NCBI GenBank assembly: GCA_003600225.1
Contig: QZFT01000017.1
Coordinates: 82,864-146,863, forward strand
DNA from: Pseudonocardiaceae bacterium YIM PH 21723
GTDB taxonomy: Bacteria; Actinomycetota; Actinomycetes; Mycobacteriales; Pseudonocardiaceae
Length of the DNA: 64,000 nt
Direction of reading: 5' to 3'
A program made the translations under genes and the position numbers. The notes under the pieces are model-generated. The model did no database searches, was not told the origin of the DNA, and saw nothing but the letters and a program-made list of their open reading frames with translations. This document shows, one piece after another, positions 55,302-63,666 of this stretch (its first letter is position 1; each line of letters begins with the position of its first letter).

Positions 55302-55547
55302 AGCGGGTAACTCCATATTGGTAACACCCCCAGCCAACCACGGAGGTCGGTTATCGAATTCTTCGACGTGAATGCGCCGGTGGCGTGACACGGTAATTCG
55401 ATATCGTCGGCTTCGAAGGCGTGATCAAGGAGCAGGGCCTTGGTCACGCCTTCCCCTGTGTCCACAGCATTGACATACACAGTCAGCGGATCCCTTGACC
55501 TTGTGCACGCCGACCGGACACGGTGGTGCGGTCAAAGGAGGATGACC
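55302..55547. other. Intergenic region without a gene
   Basis: I see no gene. An ATCGAATT/AATTCGAT pair at about 55353-55405 is the only structure, and a TTGACA hexamer at about 55473 could be part of the protease promoter. Confidence 0.35.
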
Positions 55548-56309
55548 ATGCGAGGACGATCCCTGCTCGTCACACTGGCCTCCGCCGCGATCATCGCCGC
55601 CGGGCTGACCGGCGTGGCGACCGTGGCCGTTTCCGAGACCGGCCAGCAGATCATCGGCGGGAAGAACGCCACCGAGCCCTATCCGTTCGTGGCGAATTTC
55701 CAGTACCCCAACGGCCGCCCGTTCTGCGGCGGCTCGCTGATCAAGCCCGATGTGGTGCTCACCGCCAGCCACTGCATGGAGGGCTGGCCGACCAACGGGT
55801 TCCAGATCCGGATCGGCAGCAACGACCGGACCTCGGGCGGCACCGTGGCCAAGGCCGCGTCCATCACCCGGAACACCGGCCCCGACCTGGCGCTGGTGAA
55901 GCTGACCGCACCGGTCTCCCACCCGGTGATCGCGATCCCGGACCAGGTCGGTCCCACCGGCTCGGCCGCCCGGCTCCTGGGCTGGGGCCGGTTACAGAAC
56001 TGTCCGGGCATCGATTGCCCGACGCCGACGATCCTCCAGGAGTTCGACACCACCGTGCTGGCCGACGAGACATGCCGGGGCATCAAGGCGGCCACCGAGC
56101 TGTGCGTGGACAGCCCGAACGGCACCGGCGTCTGCCACGGCGACTCCGGCGGACCGGCGATCCAGAAGGTCGACGGCAAGTGGACGCTGATCGGCGTCAC
56201 CAGCCGGCTGTCCGGCGGCGTGTCGACCTGCGGCAGCACCCCGACGATCTACGTGGACACCGCCGCCAACCGCGCCTGGATCAACCAGGCGCTGACCGCA
56301 CTCGGCTAG
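55548..56309 (+). CDS. Secreted trypsin-like serine protease
   Basis: A 253-residue S1 peptidase. The signal peptide is about residues 1-28 (LLVTLASAAIIAAGLTGVATVA). IIGG at 35-38 would be the new N-terminus after activation. The triad is H75 (TASHC), D113 (DLALVK) and S200 (GDSGGP). Cysteines are placed as for the usual disulfides. The ATG at 55548 is six bases after AAAGGAGG; ATG at 55542 is too close to that site. It would act on proteins outside the cell. Confidence 0.94.
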   Translation: MRGRSLLVTLASAAIIAAGLTGVATVAVSETGQQIIGGKNATEPYPFVANFQYPNGRPFCGGSLIKPDVVLTASHCMEGWPTNGFQIRIGSNDRTSGGTVAKAASITRNTGPDLALVKLTAPVSHPVIAIPDQVGPTGSAARLLGWGRLQNCPGIDCPTPTILQEFDTTVLADETCRGIKAATELCVDSPNGTGVCHGDSGGPAIQKVDGKWTLIGVTSRLSGGVSTCGSTPTIYVDTAANRAWINQALTALG

Positions 56310-56311
56310 GA

Positions 56312-57085
56312 CTACTTGCCGGTCCGGCGGCGCTTGTCGCGGGCGTAGAGGATGCCCGGCTTGCCGTCGCCGGAACCGCGCCGGTCCAGTTCGAACAGCG
56401 TGGTGGCGGTGATCAGATCGCTGAGCTTGGTGTAGCCGTAGTTCCGGGGATCGAAGTCGGGCTGCTGATTGGTGATGATGTGACCGACCGACGCGAGCGC
56501 GGCCCAGCTGTCGTCGTCCGAGGCCGCCTCGATCGCGTTGCGCAGCAGGCTGAGCAGCGCCGAGTCCCGCTTGAGCTGCGCGGTCGGGGTGACCTTCTTG
56601 GCAGTCGGCTCCACATCGGGCTCCGAGGACTCCGGGTCCTCCCGGTAGATCAGGTTCTCCACGTAGATGAACTTGTCGCAGGCGGCGACGAACGGCTTCG
56701 GTGTCTTGCGTTCGCCGAACCCGTACACGGTCAGGCCGGACTCGCGCAGACGTGCGGCGAGGCGGGTGAAGTCGCTGTCGCTGGACACGATGCAGAAGCC
56801 GTCGAAGCGCTCGGAGTACAGCAGGTCCATCGCGTCGATGACCATCGCCGCGTCGGTGGCGTTCTTGCCGGTGGTGTAGGCGAACTGCTGGACGGGCTGG
56901 ATCGACTGGGCGAGCAGCTGATCCTTCCACCCCTTGAGGTTGGTGCCGGTCCAGTCGCCGTAGGCCCGCTTCACGTGGGCGGTGCCGTATTTGGCGACTT
57001 CGGCCAGCAGCCCTTCGGTGATGGACGGGCGCGCGTTGTCGGCGTCGATGAGGACCGCCAACCTTGCCGTGTTCTCGCTGACCAT
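56312..57085 (-). CDS. NYN-domain nuclease with a C-terminal LOTUS/OST-HTH-like domain
   Basis: The 257-residue protein starts with LAVLIDADNARPSITEGLLAEVAKYG and continues with KNATDAAMVIDAMDLLYSERFDGFCIVSSDSDFTRLAARLRESG, the NYN (PIN-like) RNase core with conserved Asp residues. The C-terminal 80 residues (NYGYTKLSDLITATTLFELDRR) match an OST-HTH/LOTUS RNA-binding domain. It may act on structured RNA. ATG at 57085. It converges tail to tail with the protease gene, two bases apart. Confidence 0.9.
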   Translation of the reverse strand: MVSENTARLAVLIDADNARPSITEGLLAEVAKYGTAHVKRAYGDWTGTNLKGWKDQLLAQSIQPVQQFAYTTGKNATDAAMVIDAMDLLYSERFDGFCIVSSDSDFTRLAARLRESGLTVYGFGERKTPKPFVAACDKFIYVENLIYREDPESSEPDVEPTAKKVTPTAQLKRDSALLSLLRNAIEAASDDDSWAALASVGHIITNQQPDFDPRNYGYTKLSDLITATTLFELDRRGSGDGKPGILYARDKRRRTGK

Positions 57086-57152
57086 GGCCTGAACGCTGTC
57101 AGACGGCCCCCGTAGCGGCAACTCACATCGTGAGAATGTGTCCGACAGATCT

Positions 57153-57167
57153 TGGAAACGCTTTCCA
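57153..57167 (+). promoter_or_regulatory. LacI-type operator upstream of the fucosidase
   Basis: TGGAAACGCTTTCCA is a near-palindrome (arms TGGAAA/TTTCCA) of the LacI/GalR type. It lies 46-60 bases before the GH29 start. A sugar-responsive repressor may act here, but no LacI-family gene is in the window. Confidence 0.65.
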
Positions 57168-57212
57168 CCCGTGTTGTGATCGCAGTGCCACGTCGATCAG
57201 GGGGAGTTGACC

Positions 57213-58931
57213 ATGCGCAGACCACTCGTCGCCTTACTACTCACGTTCAGCCTGCTCAGCACGGGGATCTCGGACGCCGCGGAACAGCCGGTCCGGGGCA
57301 TCCCCGGCGTGGTGGAGCCGAGCGCCGACCCCGAGCTCGCCGCGTGGCAGCGCCTGCAGTTCGGCATGTTCATCCACTGGGGGCTGTACTCCGAGCTCGG
57401 CGGGGTGTGGCAGGGCAAGCCGGTGACCACGGGTTACAGCGAGCAGATCCAGATGTGGGCGAACATCTCCCCCGCCGACTACCGCGAGGTCGCCGGCCGG
57501 TTCCAGCCCAGCCGGTTCGACCCGGCGGCGATCTGCGGGCTCGCCAAGCGGGCGGGCATGCGGTACATCGTGGTCACCACCAAGCACCACGACGGCTTCT
57601 CCATGTTCGACACGGCGACCACCGACTACGACGTCACCGACGCCACCCCGTACGGCCGGGATCCGCTGAAGCAGCTGGCCGACGAGTGCCGGGGCCAGGG
57701 ACTGGGCTTCGGCGTCTACTTCTCCCTCGTGGACTGGCACCAGGGCCACCAGTTCGACGAGAACAACAACAACCCGATCCCGCCGGCCATGGAACCGGTG
57801 ATCGAGGCGCAGCTGCGTGAACTGATGACGCACTACGGGGACATCACCGAGGTGTGGTTCGACATGTCCGCGCCGACCGCCGCGCAGAGCAGGCGGTTCG
57901 CCGGCCTCGTGCGCGAGTTGCAGCCACGCGCCGCTATCAACAGCCGGGTGTGGAACAACGCCGGCGATTTCCGCACCCTCGGCGACAACGAGATCCCGTC
58001 GGTACCGTTGGACGGCGCCTGGCAGACCCCGGCTTCGATCTACCACGCGACCTGGGGTTATCGCAGCTGGCAGGTGCGCGACGACCTGCCCGGCAAGATC
58101 CGCGACCTGGTCACCGGCCTGACCGGCGTACGCGCCCGTGGCGGCAACTATCTGCTGAACATCGGCCCGCGCGGCGACGGTTCGGTGGTCGAGTTCGAGG
58201 CCGACGTGCTGCACGGCATCGGCGACTGGCTGGCCCGGCACCCCGGCGCGGTGCTCGACGCCTCGGCGACGCGGTTCGGCGGGCAGCCGTGGGGCGAGGT
58301 CACCGCGCACGGCTCCAACCTGTTCCTGCACGTGACGAGGTGGCCAGCGTCCGGTGAACTGCGGCTGCCCGGCCTCGCGACGAAGGTGCGCGGTGTCACC
58401 GAGGACGGTGCGGGGGCGCTGAACTGGCGGATGGCCGGCGATGACCTCGTGGTCACCGTCCCGGCGAAGCCGCAGGACGCGGTGCTGCCGGTGCTGAAGG
58501 TGGACCTCGACGGCGAGCTGCGGATCATCCCGCCCAGGACGGTGCGCGGGCAGGACCGGTGGTCACTGACCGACCTGGAACACGGCTACAGCTACGCCGA
58601 TTCCGGGAGCTACCCCACGACCCGGCGCACGACGGTGCGGCACACCGGTTACCTGGTCGGTGACCGCTCGCGGCCGGTCACGCTCACCGTGCGCGGCAAC
58701 GCGGAGGCGGCCACCCGCTACCGGGTGACGGTCGGCGATCAGGAACGCGTGGTCACCGGCGCCGACCTGATCGGGACGGGCATCGGCCCGTTCGGCGTGC
58801 TCGCGAACGCGGTGACCCCGGTGTCGATCACCCGGGCGACTCCCGCCCACCAGGGCGAGGAACTCGGGGTCAACGTCCAGGAACTGGTGGTCAGCGCGGC
58901 GCCATCCGCAGCGCACCATCCAGCCGGATGA
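57213..58931 (+). CDS. Secreted GH29 alpha-L-fucosidase
   Basis: This 572-residue enzyme cleaves terminal alpha-L-fucose. The signal peptide is RPLVALLLTFSLLSTGISDA. The barrel has GMFIHWGLYSELGG, TTKHHDGFSMFDT, GVYFSLVDWHQ and the nucleophile Asp in EVWFDMSAP. A C-terminal beta domain follows (TLTVRGNAEAATRYRVTVGD, about residue 490 on). ATG at 57213 is six bases after GGGGGAG; a TTG two codons upstream is rejected. Its 3' end overlaps the convergent SDR gene by 41 bases. Confidence 0.92.
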   Translation: MRRPLVALLLTFSLLSTGISDAAEQPVRGIPGVVEPSADPELAAWQRLQFGMFIHWGLYSELGGVWQGKPVTTGYSEQIQMWANISPADYREVAGRFQPSRFDPAAICGLAKRAGMRYIVVTTKHHDGFSMFDTATTDYDVTDATPYGRDPLKQLADECRGQGLGFGVYFSLVDWHQGHQFDENNNNPIPPAMEPVIEAQLRELMTHYGDITEVWFDMSAPTAAQSRRFAGLVRELQPRAAINSRVWNNAGDFRTLGDNEIPSVPLDGAWQTPASIYHATWGYRSWQVRDDLPGKIRDLVTGLTGVRARGGNYLLNIGPRGDGSVVEFEADVLHGIGDWLARHPGAVLDASATRFGGQPWGEVTAHGSNLFLHVTRWPASGELRLPGLATKVRGVTEDGAGALNWRMAGDDLVVTVPAKPQDAVLPVLKVDLDGELRIIPPRTVRGQDRWSLTDLEHGYSYADSGSYPTTRRTTVRHTGYLVGDRSRPVTLTVRGNAEAATRYRVTVGDQERVVTGADLIGTGIGPFGVLANAVTPVSITRATPAHQGEELGVNVQELVVSAAPSAAHHPAG

Positions 58932-59652
58932 CCTCGCCGTTGAGGTAGTCGTTGTCGGCGATGGCCAGCACCAGGCGGGCGTACTCTTCCGGGCGGCCCA
59001 GGCGTTTCGGGAACGGCACCCCCGACGCCAGGGTCGCCCGGACCTCGTCGCCGGCCAGCGCCAGCATCGGGGTGTCGATGGTGCCCGGGGCGATGGTCAG
59101 CACCCGGATTCCGAAGCTCGCCAGGTCGCGGGCGCTGGGCAGGCACAGACCGACCACGCCGGCCTTGGACGCGGCGTAGGCGACCTGCCCGATCTGACCG
59201 TCGAAGGCGGCCACCGAGGCGGTGTTGACCACGACACCGCGCTGGCCGTGCTCGTCGGCTCCGGTCTTCGCGATCGCCTCGGCGGCCAGCCGCATCACGT
59301 TGAACGTGCCGATCAGGTTGACCTCGATCACCGCGCGGAACACGTCCAGATCGTGTGGCGGGCCGACCTTGCTCAGGATGCGGTTCGCCCAGCCGATGCC
59401 CGCGCAGTTCACCACCGTGCGCAGCGGCAGACCGGTGCCGACGGCGGCCGCGACCGCGGCCGTCACCTCGTCGGGCTTGGTCACGTCGGCCGCCAGGTAG
59501 CTGATCCCGTCGACCGGTTCTGCCTGGTCGACGGCGTGCTCCAGGTCCAGGGCGATGACCTGCGCGCCCTTCCCCGCCAGCGCGCGGGCGGTGGCGTTAC
59601 CCAAACCGGAGGCGCCTCCGGTGACGATCGCGGCGGTGTCGGTGAGCTCCAT
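58891..59652 (-). CDS. Short-chain dehydrogenase/reductase (3-hydroxyacyl-CoA dehydrogenase type 2-like)
   Basis: A 253-residue SDR with TGGASGLG at 11-18, VVNCAGIG, and the catalytic Ser/Tyr/Lys in NTASVAAFDGQIGQVAYAASK. It matches the type 2 3-hydroxyacyl-CoA dehydrogenase (HSD10-like) group: LTDTAAIVTGGASGLGNATARALAGKGAQVIALD and LTIAPGTIDTPML. It is divergent from an ArsR-type regulator, and the shared gap carries a palindromic operator candidate. Confidence 0.9.
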   Translation of the reverse strand: MELTDTAAIVTGGASGLGNATARALAGKGAQVIALDLEHAVDQAEPVDGISYLAADVTKPDEVTAAVAAAVGTGLPLRTVVNCAGIGWANRILSKVGPPHDLDVFRAVIEVNLIGTFNVMRLAAEAIAKTGADEHGQRGVVVNTASVAAFDGQIGQVAYAASKAGVVGLCLPSARDLASFGIRVLTIAPGTIDTPMLALAGDEVRATLASGVPFPKRLGRPEEYARLVLAIADNDYLNGEVIRLDGALRMAPR

Positions 59653-59672
59653 GCGCAGAGCATACTTGTGCA

Positions 59673-59687
59673 GTAATTACGTAATAC
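59673..59687. promoter_or_regulatory. Palindromic operator candidate GTAATTACGTAATAC
   Basis: It lies in the 50-base divergent gap between the SDR and the ArsR-like gene. The inner ATTACGTAAT (59676-59685) is a perfect palindrome. GTAGTTTTTACGG follows at 59690-59701. The adjacent winged-helix regulator is the natural candidate to bind it. Confidence 0.6.
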
Positions 59688-59702
59688 CGTAGTTTTTACG
59701 GC

Positions 59703-60224
59703 ATGACGGAGCACGACGAGCTGACGACCCGCCTCGCCGCACTGGAGGAGCGCGTCGCCCAGCTCGAGCAGCCGGCCACCACCAAGGTCGATCCCGGCCG
59801 GTTCTGGGCGTTGACCGGGCTGCGGGAACGACTGGCCGACAGCGACGGGCAGGTGTTGTTCACCGGCGCCACGAACCTGCCGACCGGCGAGTACTACGAG
59901 TGGCAGCAGGGCGCGCACACCGACCAGCTGCTGGACGCCGACTGGACCGAGCTGGCGACGCCGTTCGCCGCGCTCGGCCATCCGGTGCGGATGATGCTGC
60001 TGCAGCACATCCTGCGCGGCACCCGAACCGTGGGTGAGCTGCAGGAACTCGCCGGACTGGGTACCACCGGCCAGCTGTATCACCACCTCAAGCAACTGGT
60101 GGCGGCCGGCTGGCTGCACGCCGCGGGCCGCGGGCACTACTCGGTGCCCGGGGCCAGGGTGGTCCCGTTGCTGGTGGTGCTGTCCGCCGTCGCTCCACCA
60201 TCCACCAAGGACAACAGGGGGTAG
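59703..60224 (+). CDS. ArsR-like winged-helix regulator
   Basis: A 173-residue protein with a coiled-coil-like N-terminal helix (TTRLAALEERVAQLEQ), then LATPFAALGHPVRMMLLQHILRGTRTVGELQELAGLGTTGQLYHHLKQLVAAGWLHAAGRGHYSV, an ArsR/DUF-type winged helix without a metal-binding CxC. ATG at 59703. The gene downstream starts 5 bases after its stop, so it probably controls both itself and the divergent SDR. Confidence 0.85.
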   Translation: MTEHDELTTRLAALEERVAQLEQPATTKVDPGRFWALTGLRERLADSDGQVLFTGATNLPTGEYYEWQQGAHTDQLLDADWTELATPFAALGHPVRMMLLQHILRGTRTVGELQELAGLGTTGQLYHHLKQLVAAGWLHAAGRGHYSVPGARVVPLLVVLSAVAPPSTKDNRG

Positions 60225-60228
60225 TGAC

Positions 60229-61338
60229 ATGGGTGCGTTCGACAGACGACGTTTTCTCGGCGCGTGTATCGCCGGAGCCGGCCTGACGCTGATCACCGGC
60301 GGCCAGGCCTCGGCGGCGGACATTCCGGCGACCGTACGGGACGTCCTGCGGCGCGGGCTGGCCCTGGGCCTGCCGGGCATCGCCTGCGGAGTGACCTACG
60401 GCGACCGGGAGTACACGGCCGGCGCCGGCCACGCGGCGGGCCCCGACTCCCCCGCGCCGGACGCGCGGACCCTGTTCCAGCTGGGCTCGATCACCAAGAC
60501 GTTCACCGCGCTGGCCGCCGCCGAAGCCGAGACCCGCGGCCGGTTGTCGCTGCGGGATCCCCTCGCCGATCATCTGCACGCGAACTGGACGGTGCCGCAG
60601 CGCGGCCCCCGGCCGATCACGCTGTCCGACCTGGCCACCCACACCTCGGGCCTGCCCCGGCTACCGGCGGATCTGTTCACCACACCGGGATTCGACCCGC
60701 TGAACCCGTACGCGCACTACACCCGGGAGTTCCTGGCCAACGGGCTGCGGCACACCGAGCTGTCCACCGACCCGGGCAGCACCTACGGCTACTCCAACTT
60801 CGGCTTCGCCATGCTCGGCCAGGCACTCGGCGGCTCCTTCGACCCGGCGCTGCGCTCCATCGCACTGCCGCTGGGCATGCCGGACACCACGACCCGGCTG
60901 ACCCCGGGGCAGCGCAGCAGGAAGGCCACCGGCCACAACCTGCAGGGCTCCGAGGTGCCGGACTGGACCGGCGCGCCCTTCGCCCCGGCCGGCGCGGGTA
61001 CGACGTTCAGCACCGTGCGCGACCTGCTGCGATACCTGCGGGCTCAGCTGACGCCGGCGCACACCCCGTTCGCCGAGTCGATCCGCAAGACGCACGTACC
61101 GCGGTTCACCGTGAACGAGGAGGTGAGCGTCGGGCTCGGCTGGCACCGCAGCCCGTTGCCCGGCGGCCAGACCATGATCTGGCACGACGGCGGCACCGGA
61201 GGGTTCAGCACCTTCGTCGCGTTCGAGCCGTCCTCGCGCACCGGGGTGGCCCTGATGGCCAACCGCACCGTGGACCCGAATGCCGGGGAGAATCTGAATT
61301 CATTGGGCAAGGAACTACTGCTGGCGTTGCGGCATTAG
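60229..61338 (+). CDS. Tat-exported beta-lactamase-related serine hydrolase
   Basis: This 369-residue protein has a twin-arginine signal (DRRRFLGACIAGAGLTLITGGQASAA), then the penicillin-binding fold: S87-I-T-K90 (FQLGSITKTFTAL), YSNFG and HDGGTGGF, which corresponds to the KTG position. It probably is a D-alanyl peptidase-like or esterase enzyme outside the cell. Resistance to beta-lactams cannot be inferred. ATG at 60229, five bases after the ArsR-like stop and following AGGGGG. Confidence 0.9.
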   Translation: MGAFDRRRFLGACIAGAGLTLITGGQASAADIPATVRDVLRRGLALGLPGIACGVTYGDREYTAGAGHAAGPDSPAPDARTLFQLGSITKTFTALAAAEAETRGRLSLRDPLADHLHANWTVPQRGPRPITLSDLATHTSGLPRLPADLFTTPGFDPLNPYAHYTREFLANGLRHTELSTDPGSTYGYSNFGFAMLGQALGGSFDPALRSIALPLGMPDTTTRLTPGQRSRKATGHNLQGSEVPDWTGAPFAPAGAGTTFSTVRDLLRYLRAQLTPAHTPFAESIRKTHVPRFTVNEEVSVGLGWHRSPLPGGQTMIWHDGGTGGFSTFVAFEPSSRTGVALMANRTVDPNAGENLNSLGKELLLALRH

Positions 61339-61348
61339 CACCAATTCT

Positions 61349-61374
61349 GTTTGGCCGTCACGATCCCTGGGCAT
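61349..61374 (+). promoter_or_regulatory. SigB/SigF-like promoter of csbD
   Basis: GTTT (61349-61352) and GGGCAT (61369-61374) are 16 bases apart, one -10 mismatch from the consensus. CsbD-type genes are classical general-stress genes, which fits. It lies 38 bases before the GTG at 61412. Confidence 0.6.
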
Positions 61375-61411
61375 CCGATCAGCAAGAAAGACAACAACAG
61401 GGAGTTGAAGC

Positions 61412-61585
61412 GTGAGCGCCTCAGACAAGATCGAGAACAAGGCCGAGGAACTCAAGGGCAAGGCCAAGGAAGCCGTGGGAGAGGCCACCGACGACCCGGA
61501 CCTCGAGGCCGAGGGCAAGGTCGACCAGGCTTCTGGCTCGCTGAAGCAAGCCGGCGAGAAGGTCAAGGACGCGTTCAAGGACTGA
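61412..61585 (+). CDS. CsbD family stress protein
   Basis: A 57-residue, highly charged helical protein: MSASDKIENKAEELKGKAKE, AVGEATDDPDLEAEGKVDQ, ASGSLKQAGEKVKDAFKD. The pattern matches CsbD, a general stress protein of unknown mechanism. The GTG at 61412 follows AGGGAG. The small membrane protein gene follows 41 bases later, probably on the same transcript. Confidence 0.9.
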   Translation: MSASDKIENKAEELKGKAKEAVGEATDDPDLEAEGKVDQASGSLKQAGEKVKDAFKD

Positions 61586-61626
61586 GTGCCGCCTGTCGTA
61601 TTCCACCCCTGCAGGAGGTTGGCAGC

Positions 61627-61782
61627 ATGATCGCACTAGGCGTTATTTTATTGCTGATCGGATTTCTGGCCAATATCCAGATCCTCTGGACGATCGGAAT
61701 CGCCCTCGTGGTGATCGGCCTGATTCTGGCACTACTCGGCCGCGCGGGAACAATGGTGGGCGGACGCAGCCATTGGTATTGA
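61627..61782 (+). CDS. Small membrane protein, DUF6131-like
   Basis: MIALGVILLLIGFLANIQIL then WTIGIALVVIGLILALLGRA: 51 residues with two hydrophobic helices and a short polar tail (GTMVGGRSHWY). It resembles the small DUF6131 membrane proteins common beside stress genes in actinobacteria. The ATG at 61627 follows GGAGG. A GC-rich hairpin ends the unit. Confidence 0.8.
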   Translation: MIALGVILLLIGFLANIQILWTIGIALVVIGLILALLGRAGTMVGGRSHWY

Positions 61783-61797
61783 TCTGAAGTAAGGAAT

Positions 61798-61825
61798 GGC
61801 CCCGGGGTACGCGTGCCCCGGGGCC
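61798..61825. terminator. GC-rich hairpin terminator
   Basis: GGCCCCGGGG (61798-61807) pairs exactly with CCCCGGGGCC (61816-61825), with loop TACGCGTG. It ends the csbD/DUF6131 unit and also faces the convergent pseudogene. Confidence 0.75.
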
Positions 61826-61834
61826 TTCCCGCGT

Positions 61835-62310
61835 TCAACTGGCAATAAGGCCGGTCTCGGCGCAGCCGTCCCGCAGAGCGTCCAGACCGAATCCGTCCAC
61901 GGGCCCCAGCGCACCGGTCCCGTTGACTCCGTGCCCGAGGACGCGAGCAGCTGACCAGGCGAGGATGTCACCGGTGAAGACGTACGGATCGCCGCCGGTG
62001 AGTTCGACATGCGCGAGCCGTCTCCCGTTGCGGTCATAGGCATCGGCGATGACTAACGCCCGGAAGTTGTCGTCCGCCGGCGGGCTCGTCACGACGGGCC
62101 GGCGCTCGATGGCCTTGCTGCACGGTGGGCACCAGCACGCAGTTGCGGGTGGATCCGGGAACCTGCCGGATGCACGGCGTCTCCCCTGTGGAGTCCAGGT
62201 AATGCGCGCCCGCCCGGATCGCGGCTTCCAGCGCCGTGCGGCCGTGGATGAGGAACGGCCCGGCGGCCGGTGGCGCCCAGTAGCACGATCCGGTTGTCCG
62301 GAGCTTAGTG
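61835..62310 (-). pseudogene. Decayed saccharopine dehydrogenase-like (NADP-binding) gene
   Basis: Three pieces of this family appear in three different frames: DNRIVLLGATG near 62300-62270, then GPFLIHGRTALEAAIRAGAHY-LDSTGE shifted by one frame with about 60 residues missing between, and a C-terminal piece DDNFRALVIADAYDRNGRRL then GDPYVFTGDILAWSAARVLG to the stop at 61835. A TAA lies directly before the first piece, so the start is gone. The upstream edge abuts the repeat at 62359-62420. An intact homologue would have about 390 residues. Confidence 0.75.
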
Positions 62311-62358
62311 AGAATACATAGTGTTTCCCATTTTGACTTGGGTTGCGGGGGGGCTTCT

Positions 62359-62420
62359 GGTGGTTGTCGAAGGATGGCTTTGGAGGGGGAGCCGGGCTGC
62401 TTGTTGGTTTTGGTGGCCGG
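62359..62420. repeat. Third copy of the composite-element arm
   Basis: GGTTGTCGAAGGATGGCTTT (62363 onward) followed by GGAGGGGGAG and a GC-rich tail matches the arms at 30483 and 30958. It lies between the pseudogene and the second HNH gene. I see no gene in 62311-62490; an AT-rich stretch (62441-62490) just before the HNH gene probably holds its promoter. Confidence 0.7.
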
Positions 62421-62490
62421 GTTCTTTTTTGGGTGTTCACTGATCGAATAAGTGGTCGAAATAGCCTGGTTATTTAGGTAGAATAGTGGC

Positions 62491-63666
62491 GTGAGTCACG
62501 CTATTGATGCCGAGGTTTTCCTCGATGAGATCACTCGGCAGGACGAGGTCATTGCTGCGGCTGAGGCTGCTCGTATTGAGGCGATCGCGGGGTTTGCGCA
62601 TTGCCGGTTTGATGATGCTGGGAAGCCGGTGATGGGGACGGCGAGTGAGATCGCGTTGGAGCGGAACATGTCTCGGGGGTCTGCGGAGATGGAGATCCGC
62701 TATGCCTTGGGTTTGGTGGATCGGTTGCCTCGGGTGTTGGGGTTGTTGCGGGATGGTCGGGTGGATGTCCGTAAAGCGCGGACAGTTGTGGATGCGGTGG
62801 TGCATCTGTCCGATGAGCAGGCCCGTGATGTCGAGGGTCGGATTCTTGATCCGTTGCCGGATCTGACTGTGCAGTCTTTGCAGCGGGCGTTGGCGCGAGC
62901 GAAGATCAAGGCCGACCCGGAGGGCGCGGAGCGTCGTCGTCAGGAGGGCCGCAGGACGCGTCGGGTGGCGGTAACTCATGATGACGACGGGATGGGTCAG
63001 TTCTGGCTGAGCGCTGAGGGGCATCGGCTGGTGGCGGCGTATGCGCATCTCAATCAGCGTGCGCGGGCGCTGAAAGCGGCCGGTGGTGAGACGCGGACGA
63101 TGGATCAGCTGCGCGCCGACATCGCCGTGGATTTGTTGCTCGGCAAGGAAACCGGCTCTGCCGTGCAGACCATGGTCTACGCCTACATGCCCATGACGAT
63201 GTTGATGGCATTGCCGACCCCGGAATGCGCCGAAATCGCCGGATACGGGCCGATCCCCGATGAGTTGGCACGCGAGATCTTCGCCGACTCCGTCTGGAAA
63301 CGCGTCATCACTGACCCTGTTTCGGGGTTGCCGGTGGATGTGGGTCGCACGATGCGCAAGCCTCCGGCGGCGATGGTCGAACGAGTCAAAGTCCGAGACA
63401 GGGTGTGCCGGATGGCGGGTTGTCTGCGAGACGCGGACAAGTGCGACATCGACCATGTCCAAGACTGGAGCAAAGACGGCCCCACCGCCGACGCCAACCT
63501 CGCAGATCTCTGCAAGCACGACCACGCCCTGAAGGACATGCCCGGCTGGAGCTACCAGCTCCTACCCAATGGCGACGCGCTATGGCACACCCCCACCGGC
63601 CGCACCTACCTCGACAAGGCCGAGCCGCTGAGCTGTCCGCAAAACCCGGACACCCCACCATTCTGA
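62491..63666 (+). CDS. DUF222/13E12-repeat family HNH endonuclease, second copy
   Basis: A 391-residue protein with a helical DUF222 region (EVFLDEITRQDEVIAAAEAARIEAIAGFAHCRF...) and a C-terminal HNH motif: CRMAGCLRDADKCDIDHVQDWSKDG then NLADLCKHDHALKDMPGWSYQLLPNGDALWHTPTGRTY. It is distant from the copy at 45.1 kb, so the two are not a recent duplication. Its first third uses GTT/TTG/GGG codons with lower third-position GC than neighbours. GTG at 62491. The stop lies inside a region of TGTCCG/CGGACA repeats. Confidence 0.9.
   Translation: MSHAIDAEVFLDEITRQDEVIAAAEAARIEAIAGFAHCRFDDAGKPVMGTASEIALERNMSRGSAEMEIRYALGLVDRLPRVLGLLRDGRVDVRKARTVVDAVVHLSDEQARDVEGRILDPLPDLTVQSLQRALARAKIKADPEGAERRRQEGRRTRRVAVTHDDDGMGQFWLSAEGHRLVAAYAHLNQRARALKAAGGETRTMDQLRADIAVDLLLGKETGSAVQTMVYAYMPMTMLMALPTPECAEIAGYGPIPDELAREIFADSVWKRVITDPVSGLPVDVGRTMRKPPAAMVERVKVRDRVCRMAGCLRDADKCDIDHVQDWSKDGPTADANLADLCKHDHALKDMPGWSYQLLPNGDALWHTPTGRTYLDKAEPLSCPQNPDTPPF

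Noticed and set aside
61835..62440. A 201-codon intact gene
   Set aside because: Only its C-terminal 80 residues match a family; the rest is out-of-frame pseudogene and repeat sequence.
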